Below are positions 26,510 to 33,988 of a DNA stretch of 64,000 nt, one piece after another; within the stretch, counting starts at the first letter, position 1, and every line of letters begins with the position of its first letter. A program made the translations under genes and the position numbers. This stretch comes from Pseudomonas guineae (GTDB lineage Bacteria > Pseudomonadota > Gammaproteobacteria > Pseudomonadales > Pseudomonadaceae), in contig NZ_FOQL01000001.1 in assembly GCF_900113745.1 (NCBI RefSeq), positions 744,001 to 808,000 on the forward strand, given 5' to 3'. Under the pieces are notes generated by a model. It worked only from the letters and a program-made list of their open reading frames with translations. It did no database searches and was not told where the DNA came from.

Positions 26510-27667
26510 TTAGCGGCGTCGATTCAGCAGCTTGAACATCAGCTGATCCAAAACGCCCCAAACTTTTTGCTGCACGCGGATATACCAAGGCCTGGCCAAC
26601 CAGGCCTTGCCATCAATCAACTGGCTGTCGGCAAAGTCACGCTCAAAGCATGCCGCGACACTGGCGGTAAACGAAGGGTCGAGCGCCTCAAGGTTGGCGT
26701 CCAGGTTAAACCGCAGGTTCCAATGGTCGAAATTGCAGGAACCTATGCTGACCCAGTCGTCCGCCAAGACCATCTTCAGGTGCAGAAAACGCGGCTGGTA
26801 TTCGAATATCTGCACACCGGCTTTGAGCAAACTGGCGTAATAACGCTGCCCGGCAAAACGGATAGGCGGGTGATCGGTATTGTTACCGGCCAACAACAGG
26901 CGCACATCGACACCTCGCGCAGCTGCTTGGCGCAGCACCCGGCGCACCCGCCAGGTCGGTAAAAAGTAAGGCGTGGCCAGCCAGATACGCCGCTTGGAGC
27001 TGCGTAACATGCGCACCAACGAGTAAAGAATATCGCGATGCTGAACCGCATCGGCAAATGCGACACGGCCCAAGCCATCACCCACAGCAGGTATAGCCAA
27101 CAAGGTTTTTACGCGCAGTGGCAAGCGCGGTCGCCAGACGATCCAGCTTTGATCCACCTGCCACTGGCGCTCAAACAGCTGCAACCAGTCGGCCACCAAA
27201 GGCCCGATGATTTCCACCATCACCTCATGCCAGCGACTCTCGGCTTCGCCAGGTTGCCAGAAAGCATCCGTGGCGCCAGTGCCGCCGACAAAAGCGAACT
27301 GCTCATCGACCACCAACACTTTGCGGTGGTCACGGTGAAAGTTACGCACGCCATGGCGCCAGCGCACCGGGTTGTACCAGCGCACTTGGATACCCGCGGC
27401 CTCCAGGCGTTGACGATCCGCCAACAGCAAGCCTTGCGCACCATAACCATCGAACAGGCAACGCACCGCAACGCCGCGCTCCGCGGCGGCACACAAGGCA
27501 TCCAGCAACGCCGTTGCGCAAGCGCTACTCTCCAGCAGATACAGTTCCAACTCAACATGGCGCTGAGCCGTATTAATACGCTTGAGCATTTGCTCAAAGA
27601 AACACGGACCATCGACCAGCAGGCTCACCGCATTGCCGCGCCGCCAAGGGAATACGCTATAGGCCAT
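26510..27667 (-). CDS. Phospholipase D-like cardiolipin synthase (ClsB-like)
   Basis: A 385-residue phospholipase D superfamily protein with two HKD motifs: HRDHRKVLVVD (about residues 114-124) and LHLKMVLADD (about 296-305). Each has the H-x-K-x4-D catalytic set. There are no N-terminal transmembrane helices, and length matches the ClsB type of cardiolipin synthase, which joins phospholipid headgroups at the inner membrane. A different phosphodiester transfer cannot be ruled out. The ATG at 27667 has TTGGAG upstream. It is downstream of the serine hydrolase pair on the same strand but 109 bases separate them. Confidence 0.87.
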   Translation of the reverse strand: MAYSVFPWRRGNAVSLLVDGPCFFEQMLKRINTAQRHVELELYLLESSACATALLDALCAAAERGVAVRCLFDGYGAQGLLLADRQRLEAAGIQVRWYNPVRWRHGVRNFHRDHRKVLVVDEQFAFVGGTGATDAFWQPGEAESRWHEVMVEIIGPLVADWLQLFERQWQVDQSWIVWRPRLPLRVKTLLAIPAVGDGLGRVAFADAVQHRDILYSLVRMLRSSKRRIWLATPYFLPTWRVRRVLRQAAARGVDVRLLLAGNNTDHPPIRFAGQRYYASLLKAGVQIFEYQPRFLHLKMVLADDWVSIGSCNFDHWNLRFNLDANLEALDPSFTASVAACFERDFADSQLIDGKAWLARPWYIRVQQKVWGVLDQLMFKLLNRRR

Positions 27668-27776
27668 GGAGCTCCAAACAACACTGAGTTTCAGGCATGA
27701 CAGGCCACAGACAGAAACGAAGACGCCACCATAGCCGCCCAGCCATGCATTGCAAGCCCGCTCAATGGCGGCGGCT

Positions 27777-28115
27777 TCAGGGCGTGGGCAGCGCAGCTGG
27801 CGCTGGCAACAGCTGGCAACCCTCGCGCGAGCTCAGCCACTGCGCACTTTGAGTGCGACCCAGACCGCGAGCCGTAACGCGCTTATGCGCTGCATCGTCC
27901 CAAAAATCTGAAAGCGGCACGTACTGCGCCACGTAAGCCTCGCAATAATCCGCCGGATTGCTCGCCACGTAGCGGCATGAACAATATTCCTTGGCCGAGT
28001 ACGCGCCGATGATGTCGGGAAAGGCATGCAGATGGCTGCGGTTTTGCCAGATCAAGGCGGCGAGCAACAATAAGATAAGCAACAACACCGTGCTGAACGG
28101 GCGACGACGGATCAT
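27777..28115 (-). CDS. Small membrane protein of unknown function, coupled to the serine hydrolase
   Basis: A 112-residue protein I do not recognise by function. It has one N-terminal hydrophobic segment (about residues 8-24, STVLLLILLLLAALIW) and then a periplasm-facing domain with four cysteines (CSCRY, DYCEAY, EGCQL), which could form disulfides. Its start codon overlaps the stop of the upstream serine hydrolase as ATGA, so the two are translationally coupled and probably act together. The same pairing is the main clue to function. Confidence 0.75.
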   Translation of the reverse strand: MIRRRPFSTVLLLILLLLAALIWQNRSHLHAFPDIIGAYSAKEYCSCRYVASNPADYCEAYVAQYVPLSDFWDDAAHKRVTARGLGRTQSAQWLSSREGCQLLPAPAALPTP

Positions 28116-29233
28116 GGCTGCACCTCAGTGGCCATGGCCGCGAGAACCAGTTTGAGGAAGTAATTGCGGTCAAAACTGGCATCACGATCATCGGCGTAAC
28201 GCACGATCACCAGCTTTTCATCAGGCAGCACATACAAGCCTTGTCCCCAGTGGCCTGACGCGACCAGCATATTGCTCGGCGCATCCGGCCAAGGCTGGCG
28301 CGCCCCAGCTACCGCTGCGTTGAGCCACCACTGGCCGCCCGGTACAGGCTCATTAGGCTTATCGGCTTGCGGCTGATAATTAGCAAACGGCGTGCGGTTG
28401 AACTCGACCCAGGCTTTGGGCAACAGTTGCTGCTCGCCCCAACGGCCATCGCGCTGCATCAACAGTCCCACACGCGCCAAATCACGGGCACTCATATAGA
28501 CGTAAGACGAGCCGACAAAGGTGCCCGCCGCATCGCGCTCCCACACCGCCGTCTTGATGCCCAGCGGGTCAAATAGCGCGGCCCAGGGGTAATCGGCATA
28601 GGCCTCGGCGCCGACCATATTCTTCAACGCCGCCGCCAACACGTTGCTGTCGCCACTGGAATAGCGAAAGCGTTGACCCGGCTCGGCGTCAGCGCTGTGT
28701 GCGGCAGTGAAGGCTGCCATATCACTTCGACCACGGGTGTAGAGCATCGCCACCACTGAGGATTTCAGCGGTGCATATTCATAGTCTTCCTGCCAGTCCA
28801 GGCCCGACGCCCAGTTGAGCAGGTGCCCTACTTTTACCTGGGGATGCGCGGCGAATGGCGGGTAGTAATCGGCCACTGGAGCATCCAGGCGGAAACGCCC
28901 TTGGCCATAGGCCACGCCCATAGTGGTGGCGAGTATGCTTTTGGCCATCGACCAGGTCAGGTGCGGCGTGGCGGCGCTGGTCGGTGCCGCGTAGCGCTCA
29001 TAGACCACTTGGCCATCGCGAATCACCAGCAAGGCATCGGTGCGCACGCCCTTACGGGTTGCATCGTCGCGGGCGGGGAAAGCGTAATGTTCCAGCTCAC
29101 TAAGCGCAGCACTGGGTGGCGTCAGCTGGCTGCTCCAGTCTTCACCGGGCCAATTTTCGGCCTGCGCAGTCGCGCAGCCTAGATTGAACACGCATGCCAG
29201 CAGCAGCCGCGAAGGAAAGAGGGTAATGGACAT
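28112..29233 (-). CDS. Exported serine hydrolase (beta-lactamase/class C fold)
   Basis: A 373-residue protein with a signal peptide (cleavage near ATAQA) and the beta-lactamase-related serine hydrolase fold. The nucleophile motif S-x-x-K is seen as SMAK (about residues 94-97), the Tyr motif as YSSGDSN (about 190-196) and a third motif near SGHWGQG. Homologues include esterases, D-amino peptidases and 6-aminohexanoate-oligomer hydrolases, so the substrate is open; a clinical beta-lactamase role is unlikely from the wording of these motifs. The downstream 112-residue gene overlaps it by ATGA. Confidence 0.85.
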   Translation of the reverse strand: MSITLFPSRLLLACVFNLGCATAQAENWPGEDWSSQLTPPSAALSELEHYAFPARDDATRKGVRTDALLVIRDGQVVYERYAAPTSAATPHLTWSMAKSILATTMGVAYGQGRFRLDAPVADYYPPFAAHPQVKVGHLLNWASGLDWQEDYEYAPLKSSVVAMLYTRGRSDMAAFTAAHSADAEPGQRFRYSSGDSNVLAAALKNMVGAEAYADYPWAALFDPLGIKTAVWERDAAGTFVGSSYVYMSARDLARVGLLMQRDGRWGEQQLLPKAWVEFNRTPFANYQPQADKPNEPVPGGQWWLNAAVAGARQPWPDAPSNMLVASGHWGQGLYVLPDEKLVIVRYADDRDASFDRNYFLKLVLAAMATEVQP

Positions 29234-29344
29234 GACGCTGCCTTTGCTGAGATCAAAGGCGGCACCCTAGCATGGGCCCGATGACGACAAAAAGCGTCGA
29301 ACGCGCCGCATTCACGGGCAATTCGGCGCAAAAAGTCAGTGCTC

Positions 29345-30130
29345 CTATTTGGGCAGGCGGTAATCCTCCGGCCCCATCAGGTCCATGCCGCACTCAAGGT
29401 TCTCGATCCAGTAGAGGAAAGCGTTGATCATTTCCGCCCCCACAAACGGACGGCCGTGCTGCGGCACAATCATCGCTACATCCATCTCGCGCACCATCGC
29501 TGCCCACAACCGGCAGACCTTGTTACTGGCCATATAACGCCGGTGAAAACCGAGCATATTCGGTACATGGTTAACGAAGTCGCTCACAGGGTGCGCGTCA
29601 TCGACGAGGGATGCGCCCATATCGCCAGAGAAGAGGATTTTGCTTGTCGGGTCATACAGCTGGAAGTTACCCACCGAATGGAGGAAGTGTGCCGGCACCG
29701 CTTTGAGCGTGCATTTGCCCAGGGCAAACGATTGGCCGCGATCGGGCAGCGCGATAATCCGGTCAAAGGTGTTGATGCCACGGCTGAGCGCCAGGTAGTT
29801 AGCAGTCAGATGCGGTAGGAAGCGCGCCCACAGCTTGGAGCAAATCACCTGTGCACGGGTGTGCAGCAGCCATTTGTCCAGCGAGGCGATGATGTCCGGG
29901 TCTTGGTGCGAGGCGAAGATATAGGTCAGGTCTTGCACCGGGATGTGCTTGGACAGTTCTAGCGACAGCGGCGTGTAGGTCAGGTCGCCGCCCGGATCGA
30001 GCAGCAGGTACTGCTCATTATCGGTGATCAGAAACTGGTTGGACTGCACGCCCTCCCCGCTGACCAAGTCATCGAACATCATGCACTGATGCTCGCCGTT
30101 ATCGAACAGCACTATAGGCTCGCGTCGCAT
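29345..30130 (-). CDS. Oxygen-binding di-iron (ODP) domain protein
   Basis: A 261-residue metallo-beta-lactamase-fold protein of the flavodiiron/ODP type without the flavodoxin part. Metal ligands appear as SHQDPD (H-x-D-x-D, about residues 87-92), AHFLHS, the Asp in FSGDMGAS and a final His in VPQHGRPF. The second His usual after the first motif is absent (Ile instead). ODP proteins bind oxygen at a di-iron centre and serve as sensors or reductases. The ATG at 30130 is preferred over 30178. An Anr/FNR-like box sits at a perfect position upstream, which supports an oxygen-related role. Confidence 0.82.
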   Translation of the reverse strand: MRREPIVLFDNGEHQCMMFDDLVSGEGVQSNQFLITDNEQYLLLDPGGDLTYTPLSLELSKHIPVQDLTYIFASHQDPDIIASLDKWLLHTRAQVICSKLWARFLPHLTANYLALSRGINTFDRIIALPDRGQSFALGKCTLKAVPAHFLHSVGNFQLYDPTSKILFSGDMGASLVDDAHPVSDFVNHVPNMLGFHRRYMASNKVCRLWAAMVREMDVAMIVPQHGRPFVGAEMINAFLYWIENLECGMDLMGPEDYRLPK

Positions 30131-30158
30131 GGCAGGCTCTCTCTCGAAAGCCGGCGAG

Positions 30159-30198
30159 CTTAATGGCGCAGCGAGCATGCCTTACTGATCTGGATCAA
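30159..30198 (-). promoter_or_regulatory. Anr/FNR-type promoter for the ODP gene
   Basis: Read on the minus strand, TTGATCCAGATCAG at 30185-30198 matches the Anr/FNR consensus TTGAT-N4-ATCAA with one mismatch. A CATTAAG -10-like element at 30159-30165 lies 29-30 bases from the box centre, the class II spacing. The predicted start is near 30150, about 20 bases before the ATG at 30130. Confidence 0.6.
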
Positions 30199-30227
30199 GC
30201 GGGCATGGCGTACCCGCGTTACCGGCT

Positions 30228-30251
30228 GTAGCCCGGATGCAATTCGGGCAA
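30228..30251. repeat. Possible REP-like hairpin
   Basis: The string GTAGCCCGGATGCAATTCGGG has a CCCG/CGGG hairpin and reads like the GTAGCCCGGATG...CGGG repeats scattered in some Pseudomonas genomes. Only one copy is seen here, so repeat status rests on memory. Confidence 0.35.
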
Positions 30252-30277
30252 TTTATGGCGCCTGCACGCGCGAGGAC

Positions 30278-31165
30278 TTAAAGAGTGATGCCAAGCAGCG
30301 CCTGAGCCTTCTGCAAGCGTTTACCGCGCGCACTGCCGGCCATCGACAGCAAGCCCCGGTCGCGCCGCCACAACTGCGCCCAATGCGCATCACCGGCGGC
30401 AAAGGCGCTGTCCAGCTCGCCGCACAGGCTGTCGAACTGGGCGAACAAGCCGGCCAGCATCAGATGACTGTCAGCCTTACTCGGACATTGCCGCGCCACT
30501 TCTGCGCAGCCGGCCAGCAAACCAAGTAAGCGTAACTGCAAGGCCTGTGGCCAGGCCGAGTCCTGCCCCACGCCAAACAGCCAGGCCGTCAGCGCCGCCA
30601 GCACATGGGTGTCTTCCAGGGTGCGAAAGGGTTTCACGTAATCATCCCAGCCATCCCCCGGCAGCCGCTCACAATGCGCGCCGTGCAGATGCAGGCGGCC
30701 GTGGCTGACATCGGGCATCAGCGGTAACGCCGGCAAGGCCTCGATACGCACGCCCGGCGCGCCATTGTGCACAACGCCCAAGGCGAGCCGCAGCGGCTGC
30801 CCCACCTCCTCCTCACGCGCAGCCACCAGCAGCCAATCGGCGGCTTGCGCAGCGGTAACGAAATCCTTGCGCCCAGTGAGCGTCAGTGCGCTGAGCCGTG
30901 TGCCCATGTCCGCCGGTCGGGTGCTGCGGTTTTCAGTCACGCACAGCGCACCCAGCGTCCAGGGCGCAGCCGGCCACAATGCGCGCAACGCGCCCTGGTA
31001 TCCGGCAAGAAACGCCAGCCCCGGCGTCGCCGCCAAGCGCCCGCCAGACACGGCCAACTGCAACGGGGCTGGCTGGCTAGTGCGTTCGAGCAGGCTGGCG
31101 TACCACGCCTCCAAACCCGCGACCGGCAGCCGTGTCTGCGGGCTCAACAGCTGTTGCCAGGGCAT
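30278..31165 (-). CDS. Short acyl-CoA dehydrogenase-like protein
   Basis: A 295-residue protein that resembles part of acyl-CoA dehydrogenase: [44 protein letters not shown] (about residues 72-115) follows the order of the flavin-binding middle domain. It is shorter than true family members (about 380 residues), with little of the N-terminal helical domain. I cannot identify a convincing catalytic Glu or the usual C-terminal flavin arginine motif, so enzymatic activity is doubtful. The ATG at 31165 has AAGGAG upstream, so it is translated. It is divergent from olsB-olsA with a Pho-box-like element between them. Confidence 0.65.
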   Translation of the reverse strand: MPWQQLLSPQTRLPVAGLEAWYASLLERTSQPAPLQLAVSGGRLAATPGLAFLAGYQGALRALWPAAPWTLGALCVTENRSTRPADMGTRLSALTLTGRKDFVTAAQAADWLLVAAREEEVGQPLRLALGVVHNGAPGVRIEALPALPLMPDVSHGRLHLHGAHCERLPGDGWDDYVKPFRTLEDTHVLAALTAWLFGVGQDSAWPQALQLRLLGLLAGCAEVARQCPSKADSHLMLAGLFAQFDSLCGELDSAFAAGDAHWAQLWRRDRGLLSMAGSARGKRLQKAQALLGITL

Positions 31166-31198
31166 GTGTTTGCTCCTTACTGGGGATTGTTGAAGTCA

Positions 31199-31227
31199 CT
31201 GTCACACAAGCATCACCAAAGTTTCAT
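31199..31227 (+). promoter_or_regulatory. Pho-box-like array upstream of olsB
   Basis: Three 7-base units, CTGTCAC, GCATCAC and GTTTCAT, are spaced by exactly four A-rich bases (ACAA, CAAA). The 11-base period and TCA(C/T) ends match PhoB direct-repeat sites (CTGTCAT-N4-CTGTCAT). It lies about 90 bases before the olsB start. Confidence 0.55.
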
Positions 31228-31315
31228 GGAGGTGACACCGCCGCTACCTAGCCTGAGCTTGCCCAACAAGATCGACCGGCTGCAAGGCAAAAAATCGGCT
31301 AACGGAGATGACGGC

Positions 31316-32074
31316 ATGACCCAAATAGCAATCACCCGCGACCGCACTACCCCAGCACGTCGCTTGCAAGCCGAGCGATTACTGGGCGCAGCTGCCCTGT
31401 GCGAAGCCCAGGCGCTGCGCTACCGCGTATTTAGCGTCGAGTTTGATGCCAAGCTAAAAGGCGCCGAGTTGGGCCTGGACATGGATGACTATGACATTCA
31501 CTGCCAACACATCGGCGTGCGTGACATGAACAGCGGCAAGCTGGTCGCGACCACACGCCTGCTCGACCATCAAGCAGCTGCCAGCCTGGGACGCTTTTAC
31601 AGCGAAGAAGAATTTAGCCTGCACGGCCTGGTTCATCTCGAAGGCCCGGTGTTAGAAATCGGCCGCACTTGCGTCGATCCCGCCTACCGCAATGGGGCAA
31701 CCATCGCCGTGCTCTGGGGCGAACTGGCCGAAATGCTGAATGAAGGCGGTTACCGTTACCTGATGGGTTGCGCCAGCATCTCCATGCAAGACGGCGGCAT
31801 CCAGGCCCAGGCGATCATGCAGCGCTTACGTGAACGCTACCTGTGCACCGAACACCTGCGCGCCGAACCCAAGACCCCGCTGCCAGCACTGGAGGTGCCG
31901 AGCAACGTGATCGCCGAAATGCCGCCGCTGCTCAAGGCCTATATGCGCCTAGGGGCGAAGATCTGCGGCGAGCCGTGCTGGGATCAAGACTTCCAGGTAG
32001 CCGATGTATTTATCCTGCTCAAGCGCGACGAACTCTGCCCGCGCTATGCCCGGCACTTCAAAGCTGCCGTCTGA
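31316..32074 (+). CDS. olsB: L-ornithine N(alpha)-acyltransferase OlsB
   Basis: A 252-residue GNAT-fold acyltransferase that transfers a 3-hydroxyacyl chain from acyl-ACP to the alpha-amino group of ornithine, giving lyso-ornithine lipid. The start at 31316 (GGAG upstream) yields the usual N-terminus leading into [25 protein letters not shown]. Family motifs [14 protein letters not shown] and [13 protein letters not shown] are clear. Earlier in-frame ATG codons, including one at about 31228, would add residues not typical of the family. olsA follows after 71 bases with a hairpin between. Together they make ornithine lipids, phosphorus-free membrane lipids used when phosphate is scarce. Confidence 0.9.
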   Translation: MTQIAITRDRTTPARRLQAERLLGAAALCEAQALRYRVFSVEFDAKLKGAELGLDMDDYDIHCQHIGVRDMNSGKLVATTRLLDHQAAASLGRFYSEEEFSLHGLVHLEGPVLEIGRTCVDPAYRNGATIAVLWGELAEMLNEGGYRYLMGCASISMQDGGIQAQAIMQRLRERYLCTEHLRAEPKTPLPALEVPSNVIAEMPPLLKAYMRLGAKICGEPCWDQDFQVADVFILLKRDELCPRYARHFKAAV

Positions 32075-32092
32075 GCACAGTTGCACAAGCCA

Positions 32093-32124
32093 CTGGCACG
32101 CTGTAAACCGTGCCAGCGTTTTGT
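32093..32124 (+). terminator. Hairpin between olsB and olsA (attenuator-like)
   Basis: A perfect 8-bp stem (CTGGCACG / CGTGCCAG) with an 8-base loop is followed by CGTTTTGTCTTT. It sits inside the olsB-olsA operon, so it may be a partial terminator that lowers olsA expression. Confidence 0.5.
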
Positions 32125-32145
32125 CTTTGCATGCGGGAGTCGTCG

Positions 32146-32934
32146 ATGAAGAAGCTGCGTTTATATGTGCGCCTGTTGCGCCTTTTGGCAGTGATCAGCC
32201 TCGGCACGCTGCTGGCTGCGGGCATCACTTTACTGGAGCGACTGACACGGCATGACCTGATGCCAACGCGCCAGCGTCTGACCCGCTGGTTTCTTGCGCG
32301 CCTCACGGCAGCACTGCCGTTTCGCCTAACCGTTGAAGGTGAACTGCCGCGCCAACCCATGCTGTGGGTCAGCAATCATGTGTCCTGGACTGATATTCCA
32401 CTGCTGGGCATGCTCACCCCGCTGTCCTTTCTGTCCAAGGCTGAGGTGCGCAGTTGGCCCGTCGCCGGCTGGCTCGCACTCAAGGCCGGCACCCTGTTTA
32501 TCCGCCGCGGCTCGGCTGATAGCGCCCTGCTCAACCAACAACTCGGCACGCACTTGCAGCAAGGGCGCAACCTGCTGATATTCCCCGAAGGCACCACCAC
32601 CGATGGCCTCGGCCTGCGCACCTTTCACGGCCGCCTGCTGAGCAGCGCCATCGACTGCGGCGTAGCCGTACAACCGGTCGCCATCCGCTACCTGCGCAAC
32701 GGTCAGCCGTGCAGTGTGGCGCCGTTTATTGGTGATGACGACATGCTCTCGCATCTGCTGCGCCTGCTCAGCTTTGATCTGGCCGAGGTGCATATCCAGT
32801 TGCTTAGGCCAATTGCCAGCGCTGAGTTAAATCGCAATGCGTTGGCGCGCGCGGCGCAGCAAGCGATCCGTGATGCATTGTTCGGCGCCGCAGAGGCCGA
32901 GCAACCCGCAGACATTCACGGCCAAGCGGCCTAA
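32146..32934 (+). CDS. olsA: Lyso-ornithine lipid O-acyltransferase OlsA
   Basis: A 262-residue PlsC-family acyltransferase. The catalytic H-x4-D motif is NHVSWTD (about residues 75-81) and the second motif FPEGTTTDG (about 147-155). A hydrophobic N-terminal segment (about 10-30) attaches it to the membrane. Position behind olsB identifies it as OlsA, which adds the second acyl chain to lyso-ornithine lipid. The ATG at 32146 has GGGAG six bases upstream. Its stop codon overlaps that of the convergent ACP phosphodiesterase gene by four bases. Confidence 0.88.
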   Translation: MKKLRLYVRLLRLLAVISLGTLLAAGITLLERLTRHDLMPTRQRLTRWFLARLTAALPFRLTVEGELPRQPMLWVSNHVSWTDIPLLGMLTPLSFLSKAEVRSWPVAGWLALKAGTLFIRRGSADSALLNQQLGTHLQQGRNLLIFPEGTTTDGLGLRTFHGRLLSSAIDCGVAVQPVAIRYLRNGQPCSVAPFIGDDDMLSHLLRLLSFDLAEVHIQLLRPIASAELNRNALARAAQQAIRDALFGAAEAEQPADIHGQAA

Positions 32935-33515
32935 TCCGCTAAACCACGTTCACGGGCAACAAAGGCCTGTAGCTCGGGATAGAACTGCTTAAAATCCTCC
33001 AGCAGTGGTTGATACAGCCGCTCCAGCTCAGGCATCGCGCCATCTAAACCCTGCGGACGGGACAAGCGCCGCTGAATACCGCCGACCACCTGCGCCAACA
33101 CGGCAAACTCGCGGTAACTGCCCAACCAGTCCTGCGCCGCCATGCGTGGCGCAATCCACGCCAAGCGCTCAGGCAAACGCGGCTCATTAGCCAACACCTG
33201 ATAAACCCGACCGGTAAAGCTTGGCAAGGGCTCGCTGGCATAGTCGGCCCAATGCAGCGCTAGGCAGTGGTCGAAGAAAACATCCAGCAAGATGCCGCTG
33301 TAGCGCCTGCGCTCGATAGGGAAGCGCGCCCGCGCCTGCAATTGCAGCGGATGGCTGTCGGTAAACACATCGATGCGTCGGTGCAAACGGATAGCGGCCT
33401 CGATATCGGCCGGCCATTGGCCCGCCAGCGGCCCTTTGACGAAATCGCCATACAGGCTGCCCAGCAGCTGAGACGGCGCGTCGCCGCCGAGGTGTAAATG
33501 CGCGAGGTAATTCAT
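32931..33515 (-). CDS. Acyl carrier protein phosphodiesterase (AcpH type, DUF479)
   Basis: A 194-residue protein of the AcpH/DUF479 family, which removes 4'-phosphopantetheine from holo-ACP. It begins MNYLAHLHLG, continues with LLGSLYGDFVKGPL, and contains the HRRIDVFTDSHP segment (about residues 45-56) that holds the metal-site His and Asp residues, plus DVFFDHCLA. The ATG at 33515 is chosen; a GTG two codons earlier is possible and the ribosome site is weak. It converges on olsA with a four-base overlap and is divergent from the arsR-type gene. Confidence 0.87.
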   Translation of the reverse strand: MNYLAHLHLGGDAPSQLLGSLYGDFVKGPLAGQWPADIEAAIRLHRRIDVFTDSHPLQLQARARFPIERRRYSGILLDVFFDHCLALHWADYASEPLPSFTGRVYQVLANEPRLPERLAWIAPRMAAQDWLGSYREFAVLAQVVGGIQRRLSRPQGLDGAMPELERLYQPLLEDFKQFYPELQAFVARERGLAD

Positions 33516-33570
33516 GCACACAGCTTACACATCAGCGCTGCCAATGAAGACTATCGCTATGAACGATCTG

Positions 33571-33614
33571 CATATCGCCGGCAGCCAATATAAGGTTCGC
33601 TCCATCGCGATATG
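33571..33614 (+). promoter_or_regulatory. Inverted repeat upstream of the arsR-type gene
   Basis: CATATCGC (33571-33578) and GCGATATG (33607-33614) form a perfect 8-base inverted repeat in the 128-base region between the acpH-type and arsR-type genes. The right arm overlaps the palindrome ATCGCGAT (33604-33611). It is a candidate operator for the ArsR-type regulator that starts at 33644. Confidence 0.45.
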
Positions 33615-33643
33615 GCGTTACAGCAGCCAACGGAACCACTCAT

Positions 33644-33946
33644 ATGCAAATCGACATCGATGAAGTGATCAAGGCCCTGGCCCACCCAGTGCGGCGCGAC
33701 ATCCTGCACTGGCTGAAAGACCCTCAGGCTTACTTCGCTGACCAGGACCACCCGCTGGAAATCGGCGTTTGCGCCGGCAAGATCGACCAACGCACCGGGC
33801 TGTCGCAGTCGACCGTTTCCGCGCACCTGGCAACCCTGCAGCGCGCGGGGCTGATCAGCAGTAAAAAGGTCGGCCAGTGGCACTTCTTTAAACGCAATGA
33901 AGCGGCCATCCAGGCCTTCCTCGGGCATATCAGCCAAACGCTATAA
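33644..33946 (+). CDS. ArsR-family transcription regulator
   Basis: A 100-residue winged-helix regulator: VIKALAHPVRRDILHWL at residues 8-24 and the recognition helix region GLSQSTVSAHLATLQRAGLI at about 52-71. It lacks the CxC metal-binding pair of arsenic sensors; a single Cys lies at about residue 43. It probably senses an organic or redox signal. It is the first gene of a likely three-gene unit with an MFS exporter and a XenB-type reductase and most likely represses it. The ribosome site upstream of the ATG is weak. Confidence 0.9.
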   Translation: MQIDIDEVIKALAHPVRRDILHWLKDPQAYFADQDHPLEIGVCAGKIDQRTGLSQSTVSAHLATLQRAGLISSKKVGQWHFFKRNEAAIQAFLGHISQTL

Positions 33947-33988
33947 ACCGAGCGTTCTCACCCACCCTTTGCTTTAGGAGCTGACTGC

